In this document: positions 31,222-44,700 of the stretch, one piece after another
Position numbering within the stretch: the first letter of the stretch is position 1
Layout of the letters: every line of letters starts with the position of its first letter
NCBI GenBank assembly: GCA_004764695.1
Contig: SMSO01000014.1
Span: forward strand, 6,376,029-6,440,028
DNA length: 64,000 nt
From: Schizochytrium sp. TIO01
Lineage: Eukaryota > Sar > Bigyra > Thraustochytrida > Thraustochytriidae
Reading direction: 5' to 3'
Program-made: the position numbers and the translations under genes
The notes under the pieces: model-generated
What the model saw: only the letters and a program-made list of their open reading frames with translations
Told to the model about the DNA's origin: nothing
Database searches by the model: none

Positions 31222-33177
31222 AGTTGTAGGTTGGATGCACTAATTAGTTTAATTAAATTCTGCCAGGCTAAATAGTCGTCCTTCTCCTTCTCCTCTTCCA
31301 CAAAATCCAAGCTTGTAAAGTCTCTAGGCAACCTAGCGTTTACAGAAGACTTCAGAGATGTCTGGGTCCTTCGTAGAATTTCTTGCAATATGCGCGTTGC
31401 CTTTTAAGATCGTGTTGAGATTTCGTAAAACCAAATCAAAGACAGAAAGAAAACGACAATTCCAATTCCTTCTCAGGAACCAGCAACAACACCCACACTC
31501 CCAAAATTAAGCGCCGCCGAGCGAACAACCTACCCTTTCAAGGATATTTTCGCAATAAGAAATGACCCTGCTCGTCTCCCTGGCAATTTGCGAACCTCGG
31601 TTGATCAAAGCAATGGAAGCTTCTGCAAAAAGAGAGAAAGGTGAAGGTGGCTTTTAATAGAAATGCTCGATGGCGGAAATTGCGCCTCGGGTCTGCTGCT
31701 AGGAGGGTCTACGAAAGCAGCGGCGGCAGACGTCGTTGGGAGGGACCAAGCCGTTCGAACTAGGGTTTGGGAGGGACGGTGTCTAGGCAACGGTGCCGGA
31801 GCGAAGCTTCCTGCTCCGCGAAGGCGTTCTCCGGCGCGTCCTCGAAGTCGTTCTGCGCTTTCCGCTCCGGACCGGATTCGAGCCCCCGCATATTTATCCG
31901 ACCAACTTCTTTCAATATTATCCCAATCTACCCTACACTTATTTACCGATACTTTACATTTATTACTGTTAAAATATTTGTTTTTGTTTTACCGAAGGGG
32001 TTATGTTGAAATATATACTGTCTATTCGGCGAAATTAAAGCAAAGAGCGGAAAGTGCAGATATTATTTCGGCGAAATAAAATTCGGCTCTGAGGAGAAAC
32101 AAGGAGAGAGAGAGAGAGAGTTCGGAGAAACATGATTTGCCGGTAGTGCATCGTCGAAACAGTACTAGCAGGTACATGTGCAAGGGAGCCAGAAGCAGAA
32201 GCTTTGTCGCGAGGCCAGGCGTCCCAGGGAGATGAAAGCCACCAAGGACCTTCCCTGCTCCGACACCCTCTGCTCCAACTTTCTTCCCGACTGATTTGCT
32301 GTTTGATGAGCCAATACACCGTGTGAACCATCGACAACACGTTTGGTTTGGCCTAATTTACCTTTTCACATAGCCCAGAGAAAAGAATGTTTTAAATTAA
32401 AAAAGGTGAACAGAGCATCATTGACAAATTAAAATTAATTCGCCCATGGGCATCAGAACTTTACACGCCAGAGCTCTGGCAAGACAAAGATCTCACCTCT
32501 CTCGAGTTGGGAAGGTCGTGGAAAGCTGACGGGGTCAAGCGGCAGGCACGGTTCGTGCGTTTGCGATTCAAACTGACGTTAGAGGCCACGGAGGAAGGGA
32601 GTTGCGCGCATCGATGGATGGCTGACTTGAACGCTCAAGATGGCGCTGACGCGTAGTGCTCATCGATACCGAAAGGACATCGGTAAGGTGGGCAGCGTCA
32701 GCCCGATGTCAAAGCTTGGTTCAGGTTGTGGTGAAAATACTGATTGGGTTTCCAGCTGCAATTCTTGCTTGCACTGCAAAGTTTGTGTATCTACTGCTTT
32801 TTTAATGTCTAGTGCATGTTATGGTCACAAACGACTCGACAAAGTGCACTGCATAAGAAACGAAACGAAAGACCGTAGGATCTCTGGGTCTCATCGAGGG
32901 GCCTTTCATCTCATTCTCATGCAGACTTTGGGGGCGCTGGCCTACTGCCGGGTGTATGTCTTCAGCTTTCAGCGCTTCGGAGTTGTGCCGCAATGCCGCA
33001 GCAACTCTGGAGTAAGTTCGCCGCATGTCCAAAAAAGGGACTGGTCTCACGTTTACTACCAGTTATCTTGAATTTTACTTGAGCAGAGCCATCGTGGATG
33101 GTAAATCCTGCAGCGAGGTCTGCCAAGAGCCACTCTAAAGGCGCTGTAATTCCATGTGATAACTTTACCAACTAAAG
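31222..33177. other. 5' flank of the PTEN-like/RING gene and unresolved upstream exons
   Basis: The first 400-600 bases are the promoter and leader of the minus-strand gene. Within 32640-33012 a plus-strand ATG frame has donor-like sites at 32683 (G|GTAAGG) and 33013 (GGA|GTAAGT). It could supply the 5' exons of the gene whose exons lie at 33178 and 33558. A short GA repeat lies at 32105-32121. Confidence 0.4.
32105..32121. repeat. short (GA)n repeat
   Basis: About eight GA units in an otherwise unremarkable intergenic stretch. Confidence 0.8.
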
Positions 33178-33642
33178 GCCACGACCTTTGAAACCTACCT
33201 CCAGAACGACGTCGATAACAGCAGCGCAGCCGCCGCCGCCTTTGCCAACTTTCCTCGCTGCATCAGAGACGCCGAAGAGAGTCGCAACCAGAACTTAGGT
33301 TCTCGTGTATCTGCAGAGCTCGCTCTCACTCATTCTTGCCACAAAGGTACCTCTGCAGTAGGTGCAGCGGCACTTATCTTCTGCAGTCCACAGTGCGCAA
33401 TCCTTCACGTTGTGCCGTGTACCGACACATCGGTGGCATCGCTTCCGCAAACGTAAGGAAGACAAGGCCAGGCCTGGTCCCGGAGGCCAGTGGGCCTTCG
33501 CAGGCAGTCGAAGTGGGCCTCACCGTGGACCCTGCGCCCTGTTCATTGTCTGCGCAGATTAGACGGTCCTCGGGAGCCCTTCAACTTCGAGCGAGCCCCG
33601 TCTTGCGAGCAGCTCTACAACGGCCTCTTCAGACAAACATAA
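33178..33642 (+). CDS. 3' exons of a spliced gene of unknown function
   Basis: An exon at 33178-33452 is open in a frame with many C-ending codons (TTFETYLQNDVDN, FPRCIRDAEESRNQN). It ends exactly at a consensus donor (AAAC|GTAAGG). A 105-nt intron ends in TGCGCAG at 33557. The last exon, 33558-33642, continues in phase 2 (DGPREPFNFERAPSCEQLY, then NGLFRQT and TAA). The exon start follows an AACTAAAG acceptor in phase 0. This matches in phase a perfect GGA|GTAAGT donor at 33013, so a 5' exon ending RSNSG is plausible, but the start codon is unresolved. The peptide is Cys-containing with an Ala-rich stretch and matches no family I recognise. Other frames over 33240-33660 are also open, which lowers certainty. 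Confidence 0.5.
33453..33557 (+). other. intron, 105 nt (GTAAGG...GCGCAG)
   Basis: A consensus donor at the end of a coding-looking exon and an acceptor after GTTCATTGTCTGCGCAG. The phase-2 join yields a continuous frame with a plausible C-terminus and stop. Confidence 0.55.
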
Positions 33643-34093
33643 TACCAATGAACTTCATTTTAATTTAATATTTCATCATTTTTGGAAAGGAGCTGTATTT
33701 AATTTGAATACCTTTATTAAAATAAAAAAATAAATAAAAATGAAAAGCTATCGCTGTTGTTTAAAAGTTTTTCCTTTCCTTTCATCAATAAAATAGAAGA
33801 CTTAATGGGAAAGTATGATAAAAGCAGAGGACAATGATCAAGCAAGCTCCGCCTCGTTTCTTGCCGTTCTGTTCTTCGCAAAGAGAACTGTTAACGGGCT
33901 ATTACTGATACCGTTACAAGGGCTTATGAGAAGATCAGGTGTCAGCTAGGCGTTTCCTATTGGCTGCTAGATAGACATAGAGGACTAGCACTAAAAAGAA
34001 AGGTATGATGCCATGATGACGAGCAACGAAAGAAAGTAGGTAGGACCTACATAATGCTTACTAATAAAGTCACTGATGCTCAAGATTTAAAAA

Positions 34094-34150
34094 GATGATA
34101 GATAGATACATAGATAGTACATACATAAATACATACATACATACATAGAT
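34094..34150. repeat. GATA/CATA tetranucleotide repeats
   Basis: Mixed ATAG and ACAT tetranucleotide units followed by a short TTGA run. Confidence 0.85.
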
Positions 34151-35237
34151 TGATTGATTGTGTAGAAATCTGTGCAGGCTACACGAGGGAAGGAGCGAAA
34201 AGGGTGGAGGAGTGAAGACGCTTATCTGCTTGCTTATTAGTTCCTCTGGCTTCGTCAACTTTGTTCTCAGTTCTTTCTTGGGCATTTCGTTTCGTCTGTT
34301 CATATGTAATCTGATCCTTAGCTCTTTTTTCTTCCGAGTTCTTTTATATATTATTACTGGTATTAAGTTTATAGTAATGATTCTTGCTTTAAAAATAAAA
34401 GAAAAATGAAATAAAGAATAAAAGAAAATACGAAAAAGGCTCTTCATTATTGTTTAACTCATTAAAGAAACTTGAAAGAACTTTAATATCTATTGCTAGT
34501 GTGAACAAGTAGGTAGCCACATAGAACCTCAACAAGTGAACTAAACTAAAGTGATTTCGATTTCTTTCCGTTCGAGTCGACTTTGAAGATGGCAACTCCT
34601 AGGTCTTGACGAACAGTGGTGGAGGCGATGGCAACAACTTCAACTTCGAGCTTCACGCTCCCTCAGATTGCCTAAGGGCGCAGGCTTTTCTCTCATAACC
34701 TCTTGAAGCTTTCCCTAACTTCCCTCCAAAACTCGAGCTAGCTAGTGAGTGAGCACAATGATCTGCCTCGCGAAGAACTGCAGAGAAGCGCGTTCTGGCT
34801 TCTACCTACTGTCTACATAGCGCCTCCTAAGTAGGTAGCAATCTAGATAGGTATTTTCAGAAGAAAAACTTCTTTCATGGAAAGAACTTGGGTAGTGTAC
34901 CTTAAAGTAAACCATAGGAGGGGCCTTGAAAGGGAGGAACCAGCGAGAGAAGCTCTCATAATACCAAAGGGCAAAAACTCAAGTTTTTCATCATAGAACA
35001 AAAGTAGTGTATAGTATGGCGTATCTATCACCTATATCTCTGTCTATCTATCGTACCATCAGTAGATAGATAGTAGACGAGTTACTGCTAGCTGGGGTCC
35101 TAGAAGCCCTATATAATGCCTCCTAAAGATAGAGAGGAAAGGTTTTGGAAGGACTTGGAGAGGATAAAGAGAAAGAAGTTAGAAAGAAAGATTTGTTGTA
35201 AGTCAGAGAAACGATTTTGCGGTTTATGGATTTAAGA

Positions 35238-35517
35238 ACAAACAAACAAACAATTACAAACAAACAAACAAACAAACAAACAAACAAACAAACAAACAAA
35301 CAAACAAACAAACAAACAAACAAACAAACAAACAAACAAACAAACAAACAAACAAACAAACAAACAAACAAACAAACAAACAAACAAACAAACAAACAAA
35401 CAAACAAACAAACAAACAAACAAACAAACAAACAAACAAACAAACAAACAAACAAACAAACAAACAAACAAACAAACAAACAAACAAACAAACAAACAAA
35501 CAAACAAACAAACAAAC
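35238..35517. repeat. (CAAA)n microsatellite array
   Basis: About 280 bases of nearly perfect CAAA repeat, with one early interruption (CAATTACAAA). It is the reverse complement of the TTTG array at 15250 and again produces long artefactual frames on both strands. It lies some 270 bases upstream of the BEACH start codon. Confidence 0.97.
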
Positions 35518-35601
35518 TTGAAAATGTATTTAAAACTTAATTTTTTAAGAAAAAGGGAGAGGAATGAAGGCCTCTTTACCTCTAAAGGGGAAAAGAAGGG
35601 A

Positions 35602-35705
35602 TAGATTTGACTAGATAGATACATAGATAGAGAGATAGAGAGATAGATAGAGAGACAGATAGAGAGACAGATAGAGAGACAGATAGAAATCTTAGATAGA
35701 TAGAG
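35602..35705. repeat. GATA/GACA/GAGA compound repeat
   Basis: Tandem GATA, GAGA and GACA units over about 100 bases in the probable leader or promoter of the BEACH gene. Confidence 0.85.
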
Positions 35706-35782
35706 ATACTTTTTGTTCATTCTCCTTTCTCTTCTTTCTTCTGCAGCAGATCGTCAGCAGATCAGCGCCGCGTTGGGCGGGC

Positions 35783-38700
35783 ATGAGGTCCTTCTTCAAC
35801 CGCTTCAGGGCCGGCGGCGGCGGGTCCGAGGCAGGATCCGGCGGTGGCAGCGGGGCTGGAGGAGACGCGAGGACAGGCGCAGGAAGGCTCGAGGGCGGCA
35901 GGAAGGCAAGCGCAGCCTCCGCAGCGGGTCTGAGCGGAGCGAGGACAGGGGCTTACACGCGCAAGAATGGCGGCAGGCAGAATCAGGAGCCCTCAGGGAG
36001 GAGAGGGAATCGTAGTATGAAAGCAGGGTTCGCGCGAAGGGCACACAGGACAGTGGCAGCGTACTTTGCGGATGCGGAACTGGAGAAGGCCATGACGCAG
36101 GATAAAATTAGGGATAATTTGCAACTTGCTGAAGACGTTTTGCCGGGCCTCGTAGCAGACGCGCTGCTGCAGAGCGGGTCAAATTTGGTGGAGGTTATGG
36201 CGGTTCTCAGTGGGCATATTCGTATCAGCGTCGGGGCGGGCCAGTCCACGGTTGTCACGCTACAAAAAGCTTCGGTAGCGAGACAAGGTTTGTGTTTCCA
36301 GACGTTGGACGTCCTGGAACAAATCTCGTGCGCGCTTGAAGATGGCCCCGACGCATGTGCTGCAGTGGGACTGCCAGCGCAGCTCCTCAATGCGCTGGCG
36401 CTGTACTTTGGAGTTATCATCTCAGAAGACTGTAGCTCTTACACCTTGAGATCTGAAGAGGCACTTAGCCCCGACCGTATGCGGCTCGACTCCATGGAAG
36501 AAGGTTTTATGACAGAGGGGGATACCGATGACGAAGACGACGAGGCCAGCGAACATCGCAGAGGATACTTTATGGGGGTAGAGTCTCCCATTGAGGTCTA
36601 CCAGGGAGCCAATGGCGCGCAGGCAAGCCCATTCGACACCATGGCCAAGGCCCAATCTGAGACAGAAGGTAAAATGCTCCGCTCTCAAAACTTTATGCAA
36701 CGTTTGGTAGCAACACTCTGTCATTTACTTCCTAACGAGTCGGTCCTCCTTAGCTTGCTGCGTGAGCCCTATCATGGTCTACGGATCTTATTCTTCATGG
36801 TTGAAGCCACGAGGGCACGGGACGAGGTTACCTCTTTGGTGAAGGCTGTGTCGGAAAGCCTTATGCCCGCTGCTGTCGTGGAGCGTATCGTCGAGGACCG
36901 CTTGCTGGCACGCTGGATGGACGAAATTCGTGAAAACCCCTTAAATATATCTAGCGTTGGCCTTCTGACATGCATTGTGCAACTGCTCGTAGCATCATGC
37001 CGTTCAAGCCAGCGGATGCTTGACGACTACCAGGAATACGGAGGTTATGTGTTATATTATGACGTTCTCTGTGCGGTGCCTAGCATGACAGAGGTACTTC
37101 TTACAAATCTACGCCAGCTTGTCTACCTTGGACCAGGATTTGCAGAAGCTGAGGAAGATGCAGAGCATCTTGGGGTTGTTCATTCCGTTTTTCTTGCCCG
37201 AAACGAGCCTGCATTTGCTGTTGTGGCTGGCATGCTCTGCCATTTAGAGTATGCTATTTGCGCACAAAACCGCCAAGCTCAGGAGAAAATATGGCATCAC
37301 CACGTTTTTGCATGGCGGTATATGTCCATGAGCGAAAATCCAACGAAGTCCGCACTCGACCGGTATCGTCGTCCAATTGCAAACTCGGATCTTTTGCGAT
37401 TACCTTTGTTGCATTGTGTCTTGACGATTTACTCTTCTAATCCTGTTAACTTTGGGATGCTTGATGAAAAGTTTGGTGTCATGAGCACTTTGCTTGTTAG
37501 CCTTGGTGCAAGCCTTGATGTGCACGAAGAGTTTCTTTTCATGGTCGCTAAGCTCCTTGAACTTATATCAATGGGAATGGACTATCGCCCTGCGTCTCTT
37601 CTCGAAACGATATGTAAACGAACATTACCAACATTGGTCATTAACCGTCGAGTCAAGTACAAAAAGGTCGAAAATCCCCTTGAACAACTTGAGATTGACG
37701 CTCGTGCTACGGCTGCTGCAGAATTCCCCGCCCTACTTGAGGAGCCACCTACTCAAGGCCCTACAGCAGATGCTTTAGCAGCCATTGCTGGTCCGCCTCC
37801 TCCTCTCGACCCGGAGACCCTTGCGGAGGTCAATCAACGAATTTCAGGAATTCCATTCCTTTCAGCAGATCAAACAGCGTCATCATCTCCAATCTCTGAT
37901 CCAAACTCAGCGACCTCCCATGACTCCTCGCAAGTAGCTGCCGGGACATTTATCATGCACGTGTTATGCCAGACTCTAGTAAAAATGATTCGAAGCGATG
38001 AGGGATACCGTGCTGAGCTTCGAGAAGCTGGACTCCTTTCACAAGCAATCTTCCCCTTCCTCTTTCTGGCCGCTGATGCACCCTCAGAGGAAGATGACCC
38101 TGAGCTTTTCAATATGCTGTCGAGCTGGTGTTCTTTATTATGCGATATGCTGGATGGGGATCCAGTAAATGAGCATGAATTGCGCAAAACTAACGCTCAC
38201 CTATCCTTGTACAAACTCATTCTGCGTCGACCTACACCACCGCTTCTCGTACTTTTACAACTTGCACGGGGTGATAGCCCTTACCTTGAGCAAGATGTTA
38301 ATGCACTGTTTGAGATTCTTCAACAGCAACCTGAGGGGTGGGCTCTAAAATGGGAAATCCTTGGTACTCTTATTGAGATGATGCGGAAGAACCACACTGT
38401 AAAAGATTTGATGCGCCGTCTTGGCGGATTCGAGATAATGATGTATGTTATCTCTGGCCTTGAAGGCAAATTCTTACCAGAAGTTTCTGAAGAGGATAGC
38501 AGACAAGCAATTGATGTATTGGAGCGTGTCTTTCAAGTTTTTACCGTCGCTATGACAGGTAATCACCTCGTCAATCGGGCCTTTGTTAAAGAGGAGATTC
38601 GGTATGAATCCATGTCATCATCATGCCAAATCATTGGTGTGTTTGGTTCAACCTATGATCGTAATCTCGTTGATATGGTCATTGATTGCATTACCGAGGC

Positions 38701-41700
38701 AAGTGAGATTCGCCTCAGTCGCAATCGAAGCCAAATGTATCGCATGAATGAAATGATTGATTGTGATACACTTCGAATTCGTAATGTGGACCCGCTTCAA
38801 ATACTTACCATCCGCCTTTCGCTTCTCAGCGAAGCAGGCCTCGGCCAGCTTTTGACGCGACTTGCGTGCATGGTACATGGAGACCATAGTGAACAAGCTG
38901 CTAACTGCGAAATTCTGTGCGAAACCTGGCTTCCTAATCTGCTCATGGATGAGCTCTTTGTGAATATTCTTGGCAATCAGGAACACCCTCAGCATGAGAC
39001 TGCCATCTCTTTGTTGGGCAGCCTTGAACGCCACCGCTCTACTACTCGATCCGTCGAGCGTCTTCTTGGTAAGATTTTTGACATTTACAATAACGAAGAA
39101 ACCACAACCCCACAAGACTACGCAACTGTGGTTGCACTTTTGAAAGTTCTTAACCTCGCTGCAAATCCTGGAAATGACGATGCCTTCTTTTGTCCCTATG
39201 TACAGATGTCCGGGCCCAGCGATGTTTTTATCCTTGCAGACGAAGCAAGTTCCAGTCGTGATGGAGGCAAAGCTGCCCCGCGCCAAGTCGCTAAACAAGC
39301 AAGCCATCGCTCCTCTGTGCAGGACAATGCGCCAGGAAATTTGCATATTGCAGGCCTTGGCAAGCGGCCATGGCCTCCAACTGTCGGCTATACTCTATCG
39401 TTTTGGGTATGGCTTGGAAAAGAGGCAGGTGAGCCCATCGTACTTGCTTCCATACGAAACAAAGAGGGTCAGCAACTTTTGCGTGTCACAATTGAAGATG
39501 GAGGGATGGTCCGGTGTCGCACCTGTGGCCCGCATTCTGCAGCGGGGACAAGTTCACCTCGCTCCACTACGATTGCCAGCATCCCGGCGGCAGTCGGCGC
39601 GGCAGCAGGGCTCGGCACTTCAATGCGAGGCTTGGATCCATCTGCAAGTTCAGCTTCTCTTAGCTCTGGAAGTAGTACAAACGGTATGGGTAGCTCAGGC
39701 CAGATCTTTGACGAACTTGGTTCCAGCTCGACTTTACCGGAGCTCACAAGAGCTGCACTTGCAGCTGTCACTGCATCTGCCGAAGCAAGTGCCGCAGTTT
39801 CTTCTTTATTAGGTATTTCACGAAGCAGTGGGAACAACTCTCCTCCTTCTCCAAATACGTATCACTCAAACGCTGGTTCTAGCCCTCGGGAGCGCTTCCT
39901 TCAAGATCTCGCTCCATACGAAATTCTTTTTCCAAACCTCAACCTTCGCCCCGGACACTGGCATCACTTGGTACTCGTGCACAAATCGGTGAGCAACATT
40001 GGTCTTATTATCGACAAGTCTCTTAATGGACGCATGACTCTCTTTTGTGATGGCGTGGAAGTTGCCACTTCTAAGTTTCCTTATCCTACTTCAGCTAACA
40101 ATGGAGGACTCAAGACATCAGTATTTATGGGTGTTGATCCAGTGGTCTCTGCGACCAGACGATCAAGTGATCCTGTTCGTTTCTGGAGATTGGGTCCCAT
40201 GCTTATGCTCGACATCCCCAAAAACGACACGTTTGCGCGTGACATGTATTTGCTTGGTGTGAACTATAATGGTTCCATGAGTCGTAGCTGCGCAACCTTA
40301 CGCGACGCCCGCTCATTCACGACAGTGCTTCTAGAGCAGGTTTTTGCATACGAGCGCGGCAGCGACGAGGCAGACGCAGGATCGGTTACAAGTCACCTTG
40401 AGAGGCTCGGTCTGCCGAGTACTAGCTGGAAAGATCTCCTACAGCGCAACAGCGAGTTCTTGCATCAACCCGGTCATGTTGACCTCGACAATGTCATTTG
40501 CTCTTTTTATGCGGGTCGTCGAACAACTCTTGAAGGCTTTAAATCCATTGATACAAAATCGCTAGTGGAAAAGAAGATTCGGGAGCTTGATGTCCCGCGC
40601 ACAGTTCTCGTGAACAGTGCAACCACAACTGCACCGGGTTCCGGTGAGCAACAGATTCTTGCTGTTCTGGGCGGTGGGGCGTTCGCAGTTACTCCATTGC
40701 CTCTCTGTGATACTGTACGAAGTGTTGGTGGGGTGACAGTGATTTTGCGTCTCTTGGAATTAAGCCCTGACCCAAATGTCACAGTGCTAACACTTCGTTT
40801 GCTTCGAAATATTATTGGTGCTCACGAATACAATCGTTTTGCCTTTCGGCAGTCGAATGGTCATCGGTTGCTTGCGTGGATTCTTTTTGGGCAGGCACAA
40901 CGCACGACAGAGATTTTTACCCCAGAAGTTTTTGAAAATATGCTCAATCTTGCAGTACTTGGCGAAGGAGAGGACGCTCTAATTGTTGATCCAGAGATGT
41001 TACATCAACTCGTGCTCAATCATCAGGTGTGGCGTGGTTCGGAAAAATCTGGTTTCCAACGCTGGAGATTTGTAATTATCATTTTGCAGTGGTTGAGCAA
41101 CCTTGTTGATGTCGATAATCTCAACGTAAGACTCAACCTTGACGGTCTACAGCGCCTTGGTATTATTGACTGGGTTTTGGAGATGATTCTCACACTTGCA
41201 ATTGATATTCCAAACGAAGAGGAGATTATTTCTGATGTTCTTGCAGCAGCGCTTCAGTTCTTGCATAATATTATGAAACAACGTCTAGTTAGACGCTCTC
41301 TCTTTGAACTTTTTAAGCATATCCTTGTGTCTCTTCCTTATGAAGTAGACGAAGACGAAGTAATGGGACCTATCCCAGAAGATGATAGTGTCCCTCTTAG
41401 TACTCCTGCGAGTTCTGTAGATCCACGGCTCCGAACACGAGAGTCGGATGATGTTTCTTCTTCATGGGATGTGGGGTCCAATCCGTGTTCTCCGCGTCAT
41501 GCAGGTGACGGACTGGCTTCACCCTATTTCTCTTCGCCAAAGTTTGGAGGAAAGTCTACCCGGCGCCGGCGTCGCTCTGTTACTGATATGGTGAAAAGCA
41601 AAAACAAGGCCAGTCGTCGTCTTGCTGCATTTACGGTAGATGATGAAATCTCTGAGGCCGGGGAAGCTATTCTTCGTAAAATTCGTTGCATGCTCTTTGC

Positions 41701-44700
41701 ATTGCTGCTCGAAATACCTGAAAAGATTCCGCACGACTCAACCCGAACAGCTGCTGAGCATAGAACCACAATCTATGCTATCTTTTCTGATATACTCTCT
41801 GTGCATTGGTTTACCTGCCTCATTCGTCCGGAGAGTGATACCGAAACTTTCGTACTTGCAGTTCGACTGCTTGTAGAAATTCTTCAAGAGAGCCCAGATT
41901 TCGCTCGTCACTTCATTGCCCATGGAGGTTTTGCTATGCTTGTAGAAGGTGGAAAGTCTCACAAAGAGCTACAAAGCCTCGCCTTTAGTCTGCTTGTACT
42001 ACTATGTGGCATCCCTGGACACCTGATGGGATCTCCGATCACCTATGAGGGAAAGGAGCAGTCAAGACCAGTGATAACATCACCAGTCCTTGGTTTAAAG
42101 CCGGGCTCGCCGTCAGGCTTTCCTTCTTTAGATGAGCATTGCAAGAATGTCGAAGACCCTTCTCCCTCAGATGACACAAGTCCCTCCACTGCACATAGTG
42201 ATGCTGATCGCATAAGCAGCTTTGTAAGTCCTGGAGTCAAAAGGCGTTTGTTAAGCCGCAAGTCTACAGTTGATGCCATTTCAAACGTAGATATGTTCCG
42301 TACAAGATTTGTCGAGCAATTCCGCAATCTGATGCTCTCTCTCCCGCGCTTTACACCGCCGCGCTGGTACCTTGATGCGCATGAGTCACTTATGAAACTC
42401 CTTAGTGGTGCCCTCGTTCGCATCCGAGAACACGAAGGTGCACCCTCGTATGTGCAGGACCTTAGTGCGCCACCTAGCAATCGTCGTAGCCTTATCAAGT
42501 GGAAGCGTAATGATGTCGAAACGCTTTGCAATGATGTTTGCTCTTGTTTGGTAGTGACAACACAACGATTCCCTGAATCTGTAGGATTCTTCGAGACAAG
42601 TGCATTTATAGATCTCTGCTCCGAGCTAATGTTCACCGATGCCAAAACGAGCTTAAGCAAGAACGAACTACTAGAACAGATGCCTGGCCCGGAGGAGTCT
42701 GCATTATCATTACCAGATGATATAAAGTCAGAAACTGCCACGACAGAGGAGACAATAGAGGAAGATAAGAAGAGGATCGACCTCGACATTTCTTCTCAAC
42801 AAGCGCTATCTTCAGATAAGGATATATCTTCCTCTAGTGGAAAGTTTGCGGGACCTGTTTCGCATGGAATGCTTGTCTTTTACAGCGAGCTTTTATGCCG
42901 TTCAGTTGCAGAAGATTCCTCCAATGTGCCAACATCCACGACCAACAGTGGACCTATTCCTCTCACCGAACACCCGCTTCTGCGTGCTAAAGAAGGCCGC
43001 AAATTGCTTGAAACATTTATGCAATCATTCCCTCTAGAAGCTCCGACTGAGGATGCGTTGATTTTTCAGACAGCTCTGATTCAGGCTTTCTTGCCTCGCC
43101 TCACGCTCATGCTAGACGATCGTACATGGGAAGCACGACGCAGCGCTGGGAGCTTGATGAAATTACCGCACAATGCTGACCCTAATAAAGTTGGCACATT
43201 GGTTTGCTTTCTCGCAGGTAGAGCATCTTTTGGTTGGATTCCTTTTGCGGAGCACACAATTTTGGAGCTCACGCTACAGGCCAAATCTCGTGTTGACACT
43301 CTTGAATTTCGGGAGCGTATTCTGCGTTGCGCGAGAGGCCTCATCCTATGGTCTCTTGACGTGGCTCTGCTCAATCACACCAATCACCTGGTCGGTCAGT
43401 TATTGCAGGCTGTACGGAGAAATTATAATGAATTGCGCACAAACGAGGTGATTAGCAATCTTTTGAAACAACAAGGATCATCGCCTTCTGACAGAGATGC
43501 ATATGTACCACAAACCTTGATCCCGGAAGCATTGCAATCTGAGTTCAATGCTTATGATGAAAGTACCCTCTTTGTTGCATGCTTTATTGGGCTCTGCCTT
43601 GAACATCTTGAATTAGCTTTCACATCTGGTGATGAAGAAGCGCAGCAACTACTTGCAAGGAACCTTGCTAAAGCTATTGCAAGTCGACAGCGACTATTTC
43701 TCCAAGAAACAACCATGCAAGACGGATTTCGCCTTTTAGTTCTCGGAAATTCAGAAGCGGCCATTGCAAACTCTGTACCTATCGACACGGAACAACACCC
43801 GAGTGCAATTCCATCATTTCTTGCCTGGGCCAAGACGCGCCATGACGAAGGTACACTTCGCGCTCGTTGGTTAATGCAGGTTTGGGCTCGTATCAAGCGC
43901 ATTGAACTTTTTGGCAGCCATCAGCAATGTGGATTGACTCCACCTGCTGTGCTTGCTTCCACGGCAAGCACTTTCAACATGGAGTTCCCAGAAAAACGAA
44001 AGTATTTGCATATGGAAGTAGAGTACATGAAGCGACAGAACAATAAACGTCGTTTGAGCAACAATGACTTATCGAAGCGTGCTAAGGTTTCCCCTGAGCG
44101 CTTACTGATGGAGGCAAAAACCCTCATGAGTACCACTCAAGTTGAAGCTGTAGAAAGACATCGTAGATGGCTGCGTATCAGTCTTGAGCACCTGCTTCGT
44201 GGTAAACGAGTATGGAAAGACGTGGCTCAATCTTATGAGCGTGGTGTGCACAGTTCCTTTTTTCAGAATCCTGCTGCGCTTAAAAACCCTCTCGTATCTC
44301 GTGAGCATTACCTTCTTGATTGCAGTGATGGCCGTGACCGCATGCGGAGACGTACACAGAGAAACCTTGAGTTTATCAACACGTTTCGTTTTGCAGGTTA
44401 CCTCGCGGATCCAACCCAATTGTCTCCTGAGCCCCTTGACATGCCACTGCCGCCACCACTACCAGGTGTAAATGTCGATGCGCTGCCAACACCGCGTTCT
44501 CAAACTCCTGCTGGCCGTGGGACTGGAGAGATTAACGACGATGAACAGGAAGATGAGATGAATATGGTTCTGCGAACACTGCGAGTTCCAAGATCTGATA
44601 GCAAATCACGACGCCCTTCAGCTCTTGACAGTGGAGAGCTTGACCATAATGACGAAGAGTATGGAGAAGAGGAAGAAGATAATGAAGATGATGATTCTTT

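Larger units (their letters stand above)
33643..35782. other. repeat-rich intergenic region before the BEACH gene
   Basis: About 2.1 kb of AT-rich DNA with GATA/CATA-type runs (34094-34150, 35602-35705) and the CAAA array (35238-35517). No coding-looking frame is present outside the array artefacts. The pyrimidine-rich CTTTCTCTTCTTTC stretch directly before 35750 precedes the BEACH start codon and is probably leader or promoter. Confidence 0.6.

Noticed and set aside
35123-35720. Long Cys-Leu-Phe-Val and Asn-Lys-Gln-Thr frames across the CAAA array
   Set aside because: Same artefact as at 15250. The peptides are pure repeat translations.
38648-39346. Minus-strand frame of 232 codons inside the BEACH gene
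   Set aside because: Antisense shadow of a well-supported gene, with no recognisable domain.
42043-42789. Minus-strand frame of 248 codons inside the BEACH gene
   Set aside because: Antisense shadow of acidic/Ser-rich coding sequence.
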